Shown here in pieces: positions 42,321 through 53,500 of a DNA stretch of 64,000 nucleotides. The translations under genes and the position numbers were made by a program. The notes beneath the pieces were generated by a model that saw only the letters and a program-made list of their open reading frames with translations, was not told where the DNA came from and did no database searches. This DNA comes from Nematopogon swammerdamellus. Its lineage: Eukaryota > Arthropoda > Insecta > Lepidoptera > Adelidae. How positions within the stretch are numbered: position 1 is the stretch's first letter; every line of letters begins with the position of its first letter. The stretch is from NCBI GenBank assembly GCA_946902875.1, contig OX336349.1, positions 11,245,891 through 11,309,890 on the forward strand, read 5' to 3'.

Positions 42321-42910
42321 TATACGTCCACTGCTGGACATACGCCTCTCCTATGTTTCTCCAGTCCTCCCGACCTTCAGAGGTACGGAACCACTGCTTT
42401 CTGTCAAATTACTTGATGTCGTCGTCCCACTTAGTGGGTGGACTTCATTGGCGTATATAGAGGGGGGGCCGGGTGGGCACGGCCCACCCCAGAAGTGTCT
42501 GGTGCCCACCCCAGGATGTTGGGTTGCCAACCCAAAACTCTAGGGTGGCCACTTAAATAATTTCATCCAGGTAATCAAAATAAACACTTTAAAAAAATGT
42601 TTTTGTTTAATTTTATTTAGGTAAAGAAATTTTCCGAAATCAATGGTCGAAATACGGCTCAACACTTCAAGTTCAAATTACCTACTTTTATTGCGTAGGT
42701 ACATCGGGTTACGCCTTCATCGGTCATCGCTTTTCAGGGGCCAGGCCCACCCTGGAAAATAACCCTAGATACGCCAATGGTGGACTTCCCACAGTCCGTT
42801 TCCATTTTCCATCCATTTACTCCAAGGTTGTCGTCTCGTCGACAGACGTGCCCAGTTCACCACTGCCACTTGAACTTAGCCACCCCACCAGGTGTCTAAT
42901 AAGAGTACTC
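42315..42910. pseudogene. RTE-type LINE fragment interrupted by a hAT MITE
   Basis: CGTCCACTGCTGGACATACG and the sequence after it match the abundant lepidopteran RTE-type repeat. It is interrupted at 42446-42779 and resumes as TTTACTCCAAGGTTGTCGTC then GTCGACAGACGTGCCC. It is decayed. Confidence 0.45.
42446..42779. mobile_element. hAT-like MITE with perfect 8-bp target duplication
   Basis: GTGGACTT flanks both sides (42438-42445 and 42780-42787). The ends are CATTGGCGTAT and ATACGCCAATG. The 334-bp interior is non-coding, with repeated GCCCACCCC motifs. Confidence 0.82.
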
Positions 42911-43117
42911 TCATGCGTCGGTGGATTGCCTCCTTACTTACACACCAGATCTCATAATAAGTTCATACCAGCTTAATTTGATCCAATAGAACTTAGTCAC
43001 AATTATTCATTTTCTTTATGATTCGTTGAAATACTGTACGTAGCGTGTTGGCGAATATGGCAGGGTACTATGTACATATTCTTTGCGACCGCACACTGAA
43101 TAGGTAAAATCATTTTA

Positions 43118-44294
43118 TACAGGGTTACTGGTAATTTGATGCATTCCTTTCAGGGGGTTATAGTAGAGGTAATTTGTGTTTTTTTTAACCATATAATTCC
43201 TATTCCGAAAATGCTTGATGAACGAGTTATTTAAAATTTTGTGTTTTTTTCGAAAACGTCAACCTTGCTACAATTTTTTCTTAATAAAAAAAAACATTGC
43301 AATTTTTTTTAGTTTTGTAATTATTTTGTAAACTACATAGCATAGCAATGCTTGATTGTACAAAATTAATAAAATGGGATGCCACAAATAAAAACAAACA
43401 AACATGGAAAATACTTGAAATAAAAGCTTGGTTTCCTAATTGTATAATTTTTATTTCGAAAAATGTATACTACGTGAAGTATAAAAATCAGTGTAAAAAT
43501 CTTTGCATTTAAGCAGCTTTAAAATAAGATATTATTTACAATAATATCTTAATAAGATATTACAATTAAGCATTTGGTTTCATAAATAATAACTAAATAC
43601 CGTTTAAAAAAGGTGTATCCAGCCAGAGTATTGAAGAAGTCGCCGCAACAATTAGAGAAAACTTTTCGGCGAGGATAACTCGAACAGAATTACGTAAGCG
43701 GGCACGTGCCTGCATTAGAAGAAGGGGCAACCAGTTTGAACAGGATTTGTAATAATAATGTAAATTTTTTAAGTATCTTTTCATTCAGTACAGTAATGCT
43801 CCTAAAGCCTTTTTTAAAAGGTATTTAGTTATTATTTATGAAACCAAATAGGTACTTAATTGTAATAAATAATATCTTATTTTAAAGCTGCTTAAATGCA
43901 AAGGTTTTTACACTTATTTGTACACTTCACGTAGTATAAATTTTTTGAAATAAAAATTGTACAATTAGGAAACCAAGCTTTTATTTCTGGTATTTTCCAT
44001 GTTTAAACATGTACTGTTTTTATTTGTGGCATCCCATTTCATTAATTTTGTACAATGAAGCATTGCTATGCTATGTAGTTTACAAAATAATTACAAAACT
44101 AAAAAAAATTGCAATAGTTTTTTTTTATTAAGAAAAAATTGTAGCAAGGTTGACGTTTTCCAAAAAAACACAAAATTTTAAATAACTCGTAAACCAAGCA
44201 TTTTCGGAACAGGAATTATATGGTTAAAAAAAACACAAATTACCTCTACTATAACCCCCTGAAAGGAATGCATCGAATTACCAGTAACCCTGTA
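43118..44294. mobile_element. Long-TIR mariner-type element with transposase remnant
   Basis: Inverted arms of about 480 bp start TACAGGGTTACTGGTAATT and are flanked by TA on both sides (43116-43117 and 44295-44296). The central part, about 43608-43752 on the plus strand, reads SIEEVAATIRENFSARITRT and then ELRKRARACIRRRGNQFEQD before a stop. This resembles the C-terminal tail of mariner-type transposases (helical segment ending RxGxxFE-like). The rest of the transposase is gone. Confidence 0.75.
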
Positions 44295-44687
44295 TATTTT
44301 TTTGCAGAATTTTGAAACTGTAGTTTTCCTGTAAATTTTATTATCCATACTGTAGATTTTTTCATTTTATACTTTCGGAGATAGATATTTTTCATTTAAA
44401 ACAGTACCAAATTTGAAATTTTTAATAAACCTTTTTTTATTCTCTAGTAGACCCCATTCCAACAATGTATCAATTAACACATTATTATTTGTTTTATTAT
44501 TTCAATGTTATGTGACATTGGGTGCGTCCGTAATAACATTTTCGCAAAATCCCTAATTGGCGTTTTACCATAATGAAACTAAGTACAAATCTCACTGTTT
44601 CGAAAATGTTTATCTGTATGTCTGTATGTTTATCCGGGCATCACGTTAAAACTGTTGCTTCTATCGTCGTGACGTTTACACCAATAT

Positions 44688-45625
44688 ATTCTAGAAAGTG
44701 CACTTGACAAATATCATCATGCTCAATTACCAAAGAGCTGAGCAGTGAAGAAAATGTGAAATTATGTTGTATGATTTATATTATGCCCTGTGCGAGGCGG
44801 GCAGAAGCGAGCGAATACACACTGCACACACACAGTACCAGCGAAAGATGCGAAGATTGGTCAAATTGTTCAGGGTGCTTTTTTTGTACTGAAATAGTGT
44901 ACCCCTCATCTGCTAGAGGCCCGATTGCTGTCAACCCATTGGAGTGCTACGCCATTTTGGGCAAAATCGATTTTGGCCAAAATCGGGTGCGCTCTGCGTT
45001 TTTGGCGATATTTCTAGACGTTTTTCTTTTAAACGTATATGAAAAGGTTTTATTTTCCAAATGTACATTAAATTTTCTATAATTTCATTGGTAATGTGTT
45101 TAATACTATCATTATTAAACTGGTTTAAAAAATTCAAGAATTTTCGGAACGGTTTTTGCCTAGGGGGTTACCAAAATTACGATACTTTACGAATAAATCG
45201 TTCCTCAGCGCCGAGAAACTATTGTAAATGAAGATTACTTACCCTTCCATCGTTTTTCACAAAGAAAACACCAAAAAATCCACAAAAACCCACTAAAAAC
45301 ACGAGGCGCACACGTCACCGTCCGCGAACGCGAAGAGACCGACTGAAGATCGCTTCTCAAAATTATTTTGACAGGACAAGCACATAGAAGTGTGTATTTT
45401 TAGGTAGCCTACTCTTTCATGAGTAATTATACGTAAGCTAGAAGAGATTAGATAGATTTTTGACATAGAAATAAATTATTTTGTATGAAGTTGTGCAAAT
45501 GTCACGGTCCAAATCGGGCCGGTAGCACGCGAGGGGATAAAAATCATCTTTACGGACCGAAACAATATTAGCGGTGATGATTTCATGAACCGGAGTGCGT
45601 TCCGGTCTATTTCAAGCACTGATTG
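44688..45625 (+). repeat. Dispersed repeat C, split copy
   Basis: The segments 44688-44905 and about 45530-45625 match 52812-53140 (TCTAGAAAGTGCACTTG, GATTGGTCAAATTGT, GGTGATTTCA, AACCGG). The middle 44909-45525 is a separate insert whose ends GAGGCCCGATT and AATCGGGCCGG are imperfect inverted partners. Confidence 0.5.
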
Positions 45626-47110
45626 ATATGCAATTTGTATGGGGGGAATTGTAAATTTTAACCCTTCGCCTCCCACAACACCTGCGCGAGTCGCAGAATA
45701 TATGGTCGCACATTTTCGTCTATTAATATTTCAATAATGTTTCTTATTAAAGCGAGTGAGAAAGGCGGGCTGTACGGATAAAAAACTTTGCTTTTCCTAT
45801 CAACACGCCACACTATAAAAATATTACCAGGACAAAAGAAAAACATTATTTAGATGGCTTTCAATTTAAACATGCCATTTCTGGCAGGATCGTAAACTGA
45901 TTTCTAGTCTAACATTATTTTGAATGTATTATTTGAATATGTAGTTTGATTCCCCATCTAGACGTCAATAAATGACGTACATGGGGTAATTCGGCAATTT
46001 TAGTTTAGAAAAATTCAGGCAACTTTAGTTTTTCCTGGAGTTAAAAAACCTACCTGGTTGTAATTTCATTGGCTAATAGTGTGAATAGAGTTTATTGATA
46101 TAACTAATCTCCGAACTGTGCGACCCCCCTTATATAATGTGTTGGAAGCCAAAGGGTTAAAGTAATTGCAACTGTGGGCGGGGGTTAAAGAAGAACCAAT
46201 CACTGTTGAGAAAGATGTTCCCTCAGGCCAGTGATATACAAAAGTATGGTCTTTCATTCAAATTATCTCGCCCTATGCGGCACCGATAAACAACAACACC
46301 ATATATGGCGCGTTGGCAACCCACAACCCATTTGGTTTTGATACCTCCCCTCATCACTTCAGCGGAGACGGGGGTAATTGGGTTTCGAACGCTCCCACTC
46401 CCTTCTTTCGTTCCTCATGGAATTCCCACCTCAAGGTTTCAATCGAGCACGAGACCAGCGATTAGCCAATCTTGCTCTCTTACCGTTGCAAAATTGTTGT
46501 TGCCAATTTTTTTTTTATTTGACATGGGCACACAAATTAGATGTGAACGCATACGTGTAGATAACTTATAAAACAATATTCTCATAACATGTAATATTTT
46601 TGTAACAGATCCGGACGAAGACCCGACCAAGTGCCGCTATAACGTTATCAACCAAATTTAAAGTCCTGTAACCTAATACTCACCCCAGATTCACATAAAC
46701 GCTTACTCTTGACGAGGCTCACTGGGGAACGTGGATGCGATCTAACTTAGCCAAGCACCCAGACAGGCTTGTCTTTTTAACCTATTAGAAAACGTAATCC
46801 GTCATTCAAATCCCGAGTATAATAGAATACGATGCTGCTAAATAGGTAAAAGACGCCTGTACTCACCAATAATTAACGAAGACTTTCTGCGTGCAGCTGC
46901 GTTGGTCGATAAAGGTTTTGCGCTTGAAAATATCTTTATTTTTTATTTACCGAGAGATATGAACTGATCAATCTTTAGCCAATACTCGAAATGGATGAAG
47001 TAAATGAGGCGTGCCCAACCAGAACCAAAAGACGAACAAAAAATCCTAAACGGCGACAGCGACGGCAGCCATTTTAGCAGATTTTGACGTATAGTAATAA
47101 TTAATTTTGA
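45626..47110. other. Intergenic stretch
   Basis: A second copy of dispersed repeat D is at about 45888-46050. Otherwise nothing was recognised; ORFs at 46305-46571 and nearby show no motif. Confidence 0.35.
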
Positions 47111-47117
47111 CTTGTTC

Positions 47118-47440
47118 TTTTTTTTTTTTTTTTTTTAATTTTTGGCTTGGATGCCAGGTCCTTCAGCCATTTCTTGAATTTTCTTTTCTTTATATATTTT
47201 CTACTGTATTTATTATATATTTGTACAGGCTTTTATAATATTTTTGTTCGTTTAGTAAGTAATTAATTGTAATCTTGTCTTCAGATAAATCCTGCGTGTC
47301 TTGTTCTTGTTCTTGTATATCTGCTGCCAGCAATAATCGCTGGACAGCGAACTTCTGGCAACTCAATACAAGATGTGACAGGTCGGCGTCATGGTGGTTG
47401 CAATATTGACATTCGCTGTTTGGCAAAAGGTGGAGTCTGT
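47118..47440 (-). pseudogene. LINE ORF2 C-terminal fragment with poly(A)
   Basis: The 78-residue frame holds CQYCNHHDADLSHLVLSC, the CCHC tail of Jockey/R1-type LINE proteins. A T-run at about 47120-47137 marks the 3' poly(A) of a minus-strand insertion. It is severely 5'-truncated. Confidence 0.65.
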
Positions 47441-48725
47441 GAATTTCCTATTCGTTTGGTTGCCACTATTTAAAAAAAGAAGAAGAAGAAGACTTGACTT
47501 GACTTGACCCTGACTGACTGACTGACGGGAGGGGACGGACCGACGCGGGACGACGGACGAGACCGGAGACGACCGACACGAATTCAGTGTTGCCAGGTCC
47601 CCTTTTTCATTTTGCCCGCACAGAATCCTAAATTACTCGATTTTGGCACAAAATACCTACCAACAATCGAAAAAGAATCCGCTACATTATTAGAGCAAAA
47701 ACATATTAAAATAGTAAAGAATAGATAAGTAGAAAATGTCATAAAGATATTTATTATAAATATTCGGTCTGAAAAAATCGTTTATTTATTACTTAGATAC
47801 ATACAACATAGATAATCTAACAAGAGTAGGTCTAGTCTAGGTCTAGTCTAACTAGAGTAGGAACTACTGATGAGAGGAATCGATAAAATAAGTATTCATC
47901 ACTTTTTGGCTTTCTACTCGTTACTTTTAATTCGCTACTCGTTCTTTTGGTTTTACTTCATGTATGATGTACTTATAATCCACTGAAAATACCCGTCAAA
48001 TACCCGCCAGTAATAAAATACCCCCCAAATTGCCCGCCAGGGTCTAAAATACCCCTTTGCGGGTAATTTACCCGCCATGCGGCAACACTGCGAATGACGG
48101 CGACGCTGGCGACTGGCGATCCGACGATGGGTCGGGCCGGATCCGGAAGGATGATTTTTTTTTATTTTCAATATTGGTATGCAGCTACGATCTGAGCCTT
48201 ATTGATCATGATCAGTCACTATTTGTTTTCAAAGTTTTCGGCCATTTTCTCAAGAAAATCGTTGCACGAAGAATTTGTTGGCATCATTATCTCATTGTCC
48301 AAGATATGGATAATGCACGTTCTTTCCTGTTCTTTCCGTGTACCTTCATTTTGTCAAGCAAGGCTCATCATGAGGCTATAGAGAGGAGGCGACCTCATCT
48401 CTAGTTAGAGATTTTTCATACAAATTAAATACAAAATTATGTTGTATCGAGACAAGACTAGACTATTTGTCATTTATACATTTCGTTCACGGACACACAC
48501 ATTTCTCGCTGACACCAATTTTTGGTGTCTGGCGACAGTGTAGAAATTGTTTTTTATCATAGAAAATATAGCTATAAAATTCTATTGGATTTTATTGTAA
48601 GTAAAATTCGTATCGACGACGTGGGCCAAACAATTGGGTCGGTACGCCGTACCTAATTGTAGCAGTAGGGGCGAAAATAATGCAGAAAACTTAAACTTCG
48701 ATCTGTAAAGCCGCGTCTGCTGCGC
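47441..48725. other. Intergenic stretch
   Basis: It has a GACTGACTGACTGAC tract and a CpG-rich patch at 47500-47580, then repeated ACCCGCCA motifs at 47995-48080. No supported gene. Confidence 0.35.
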
Positions 48726-48782
48726 ATGTTTTTCGAAATATTACACAAGAAACATTACACAAAAACATTTGTTTTCATAAAA

Positions 48783-48926
48783 ATGGGTATGGCCGCGCCG
48801 GAACCAACTATCGATTCAACAAACGAAGCCCTGTCTGAATGCTTGGCTGAATTGAAAAAAAGAAAAGGAATAAGAAATGCAAATGAAGAGGTAGAACGGC
48901 ATATAAAAGACTTGGCTGTACGGTGA
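48783..48926 (+). CDS. Unassigned small ORF
   Basis: From the internal Met the frame reads MGMAAPEPTIDSTNEALSEC, then LAELKKRKGIRNANEEVERH and IKDLAVR. The composition is protein-like, with a charged predicted helix. It may be a first exon, a very small gene, or a transposon fragment: a nearby repeat of TTTTCGAAATATTACAC at 48730 and 48990 suggests a repeat context. No family was recognised. Confidence 0.25.
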   Translation: MGMAAPEPTIDSTNEALSECLAELKKRKGIRNANEEVERHIKDLAVR

Positions 48927-49291
48927 AACGACCCTCACCTAAGAATAAAACAAGAAAATTTTATATTTTCCCTGCGAGTCTCCTGCGAATATTTTTTTCG
49001 AAATATTACACAGAAACATCGATACATTGGGGCGTGGCCACTCGTGGGCGTGGCCATCCACATTTGACGAGTGGATCGGGATTAATTCTGATTACTCTCA
49101 CTGACAGTTGTCCTCCTAAGGAATTTTTATTTTCGGAAATATACAAACTGTTTTGTGGTTAAAAAAATAAATAACGGGACGGGTGGCAGACCGGCGAGTA
49201 CAAATGGGGTATCGCCGACGACTCCGGAAAATGCGGAAGGATAAAGTTATATATATAGGCGGATAGATACGGAAACCTCCGTGCGCGAGTA

Positions 49292-49515
49292 AAGCTAGAA
49301 ACTCATTGGGCCCACGTACGCCACACACGCGAATCTGGGCGCGTCGGTCTCCATACATTTTATATGGAAGAGTGCAGCACGCAGTTTCATTGCGCCCACG
49401 CCACCCTACGCTACGCGACACACTGCGTGCTGCACTCTTCCATATAAAATGTATGGAGACCGACGCGCCCACGTAAGCGTGCGTAGCGTACGTGGGCCCA
49501 ATGAGTTTCTAGCTT
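49292..49515. mobile_element. Foldback MITE, 224 bp
   Basis: The ends AGCTAGAAACTCATTGGGCC and GGCCCAATGAGTTTCTAGCT are exact inverted partners. An inner 49-bp arm (about 49335-49384) recurs exactly in reverse at about 49422-49470. The loop repeats the GCCCACG...CTACGC theme. Confidence 0.85.
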
Positions 49516-49670
49516 AAAACTCGCACATAACAAACATATATTTTTTTTAAACGGTTTTTTTTTGTGTATTGTTTGGAAAAAACATGCGCAGGAGACGAGA
49601 CGCGGCATTAGAAAATTGCGAATTGTCTGTATGGTTAAATGATCTTTGTCTGCCTATTTATGGCGAAAAC

Positions 49671-50494
49671 TGCCTGCGCGATCAGCTGATTGCGCCCGCC
49701 TCAACATTAGGTTGGGGTTAATATATCTTCTATAAATTGGTTTTTTTTTTTAAACCACCAAAACATTCACCCTTATTATTTGTTTACTTGTATTATTTGT
49801 TACAATCAGCTGATCCGCGCAGGCAGAGTTCCTTTGTTCTCTCATGTGCCAGACCCGTGATTTGGGCTCATATTCTCTTTGGACTTTGGTCTGTGGTATG
49901 ATTTGATGGCGGACGGCGGGAGTTTGTCGCGTCGTCGTTATAATTAGAAAAATATATTTTTGTGGTTCTCGCGGTGCGAGAACTTATACAGCAGACGTTA
50001 AAAGCTACGACAGAATTGGCTGTATACTCTAATGAGTTTTGCCTGTTTCGGGAGGAGACGAATTAATCTAAAAAAAAAATTGATTCCTTTCCTGTCCTGC
50101 CATTCATTGCATTGCACGCATTCCTTCCTTCCTGATTGGTAATCTGTGCCTGCCTGATCCTCTTTGGTCCCCTGGCTGTCATAATTCCTGACTGGCTTGT
50201 CGTTTTGTTCGTTGGTATTACGACTCCTTAAATGTTGAGGGAATTAGGCTCCGATCTCGGCTCTCCACCAAAATATCCACGATGTTTTGGTGGTTTAAAA
50301 AAAAATAACCAGGGTTAATTTATAGAAGATGCGTCGCGTAGCGACGCATCTTCTATAAATTAACCCTAACCTAATGTTGAGGCGGTGCAACCTACATCTA
50401 CATCACATCACAGATGTGCATGTGCCTATATTTTGTGTCGGAGCGGAGAGCGGAGATCGGAGCCTGATTCCCTCAACATATAAGGAGTCGTGTT
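49671..50494. repeat. Nested inverted repeats upstream of gene 2
   Basis: At least four inverted pairs occur: 49671-49691 with 49804-49825 (GATCAGCTGATTG); about 49693-49722 with 50360-50388 (GCCTCAACATTAGGTT); 50311-50337 with 50341-50367 (27-bp arms, 3-bp loop); 50218-50265 with 50446-50494 (GAGGGAATTAGGCTCCGATC). The block ends only 23 bp before the start codon of gene 2. Confidence 0.75.
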
Positions 50495-50516
50495 GTGACG
50501 GTATTTATTTTCATTC

Positions 50517-53500
50517 ATGGCTCTCCAGCGTAGTAGAAATGGTTCAGAAATTAAAATGCAAAACGAATTGCTGCATTCGTTTGAATACTTACCTATAATT
50601 GGAGGTAATAATGCTACTCAGGACCAATATCTATTGATGAACGATGATGGCACAATATTAAGTAAGTAACATTGATCATATGGAATTTCCCTATCGCGTA
50701 TGTCTTGAATTGAATGCCGACTAATTCCAAATGTCAAGTTCGGGAGCCACATCCGGCCCAGATACCAATCAATCATTCGGTGCAGTGCAGTACAGGCCAC
50801 TAGAACCTTGTCAACTTCATCAACATGTTGAGGTGTAGGTTTGAGAAAAGTCAGCGGGTGTGGTTTTATAATGGGGAGCCGAGCTCGCAAATTGCTGGTA
50901 AGCTTAAATTAATGTGTAGGCTGAGTTAAAAGACGAATTTTAGTGAAATAATTCATTGCCGAAGATGCGTAGTTTCGAAGAAAAAAAAAACAGAGCCTAA
51001 AGCTGCATTTTCATTCACTTGACAATGCGCACACAAATTCTTTGAACATCTAAAAAAAACTTGGTTCATTGACCTAACATGGCTTTGAGCCTTATTGCAA
51101 TACCATCAACCGCAACTGCAACAGATGGGTATGTAATGTGTGCACAGGCAACGGGCAGGTGCAGTATGTAACGGAGTTGGGCGGGGTGAAGGAGGGAGAG
51201 GGCGTGCCCGGCGGGGCGGAGGGTCAGCCACTCCAACAGTACTACATCGACACTAGCAGAGCACACATTCTCTCAGGTACTAGTACATAATGTATTACAC
51301 TTTCTTGCAGTGCAGAAGACGTGCTAATTGCAGAATATAATTTATTTCCTTTTACACAACTCTTTAGTATCATCAGTGTATAAATTTCCTCAAAATTTCC
51401 TTTCACTAGAGTGACATTGTGCACTTAAAAATAAAAACAAATTATAGAGCATGCTATGTATTTTTGAACAAACTAGGGTAGCTACATATATCCCTGTAAT
51501 GCTCGTAAGGAAATAATGCCTGTCTGTCTTTATGATTTAAATGAAAGTGTTTGGTATGCAGGTGAAGGATTACTGCTTCAACATGGTGGGAGTAACCACA
51601 TGTTCACTAATGAATACTTTCTGCACACACAAATAAGTTCAACTATTCAGGTACTATTTTATCTATATTATTTTATCTATACTATTTTTTTTAAATGCTT
51701 TACGTTACTTCTTTGTTGTTTTCCATTAGGTTATTGATCAAATGCACGATGAGAGCATGGAAGTGGAAAACTCTGAAACAGAACTTGACAATATGGATAA
51801 CTGTACTCAGGTAAAAAGTTCACCTACCTAAACGTAACTAACACATCTTAACTTTTTCATATCAAGCCCACATAATCTTAAATGATTTATTACAGGCTTT
51901 TATTTAGTTTCACCTGTCCCGGTGTCTGTCTGTGCGTAATCAACATTGATCGGCGTAGGTAGTGCTATTCCCGGGATTTGGTGATCATTATCTTAACATG
52001 GATATTCCTTAACGTAAGTTACCTAGTTCACCTTACATTTTGTTTCTGTGAACAAATGTTGTTGATGATAATCTGCCAATAAATAATGCTGTGTTTTGAA
52101 TATTTGTTTTGTTCTTATCTTCATTATTTAATCTTCTTCATATTTCACAAATTATTATAATAAAAAAGGTTTTTTTTATGGAAACTGACACGGTTGGCTA
52201 TATCACCTTCAACATCCGTGATGTCAACCCATAACACTGGTGTACTAGGTGCCCCGGATCCCGCGATCACCAATCCCGGAATCCCGTGGGATATCTATAT
52301 AAACATCATCATTCATGTTCATTGACCCCAAATGGCACTACCTACGCCGATCAGTGGTAATCAAATCTTACAAGTTTTTAAGTTTATTTTTTTATCCAAT
52401 TGTGAATCTGCAATCAGTCCTGGTCCTGGACTATAATCAGATTGGTTGTGGGTTTTGTTTTTATTATTTGACGAATTGACCTCCCTGCCTTGCCCTTGCA
52501 CGTCAAACAGACTCGCAGCAAGTGAGCATACATTTTTTTTACATATTTTAGATTGTAGCACTCATGTCAGTGGTGGAATTGGACTTATTCACAAACCGGA
52601 ACGCATTTCCCCCCAAAGCATTAAAAACCAATCTGATAAACACCTAAAAGAAAAAAAAATTATGTAAACTCCGGAGAAAAAAAAAAGGTAAAATGCACGC
52701 ATCAGCTTCAAGCTGTTAGTAATAATATATTTTTTTAAATATACGTGATTCATGTATTTCATACATAATTTTTGATTCTATTATCCTAACGTTTTCATCA
52801 GTAGATTCAAAAATGTCTAGAAAGTGCACTTGCCAAATATCATCCATCACACAAAATTATCAAAGAAATGAGTAGTTATGAAAAATATCAACTTATGTAT
52901 TACAATATTTTATATTATGCTCCGACGCGAAATGCGAGCAAAAGCACGCTGCATACACACAGTCGCAGAGAGTGACGCCGAGATTGGTCAAATTGTAGCT
53001 GTTTTGTATTGAAAAGCGGGAGCAGTGTAAATAAAAAAATCATCTTTGCGACCCGGAAAGACATGGGGAAAACTTTTACCAAACGGAACGGTGATTTCAC
53101 GAACCGGAACGGCGTTCCGGTTCAATTCGAGCACTGACTCAAGTTCTTGTAAAACTGTAGATATCTGTGAATCTCACTGAACAGAACAATGTAACAAGTT
53201 CGAGTGCAGTCGTAATACTATAAAAATACTCAATAAACCATAACACGGTAAAGACAGATTTGTTTTACTTTTTTAAATAATTTAAAATAAATTTACTGTT
53301 ATACATCCTTCTAGAAGTAAGAAAAGGAAACATCTTCCTGTTTTACTGATTGGCAGCTGTCTGTCACACGGACGTTGTTATAGTGAATATAGTGTAGTGA
53401 AGAGTAGGAGTAAAATGCAGGTGACACTTAGCGAGGAACAGTGCGGGCTGCTGGAGCAGAAGGGCCGCGTGGTGCTGCAGCTGGAGGAGAAGGTGTATCT

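Noticed and set aside
51880..52345. Possible extra exon between exons 4 and 5 of gene 2
   Set aside because: The stretch is an inverted-repeat element with a SINE fragment; exon 4 joins exon 5 in phase without it.
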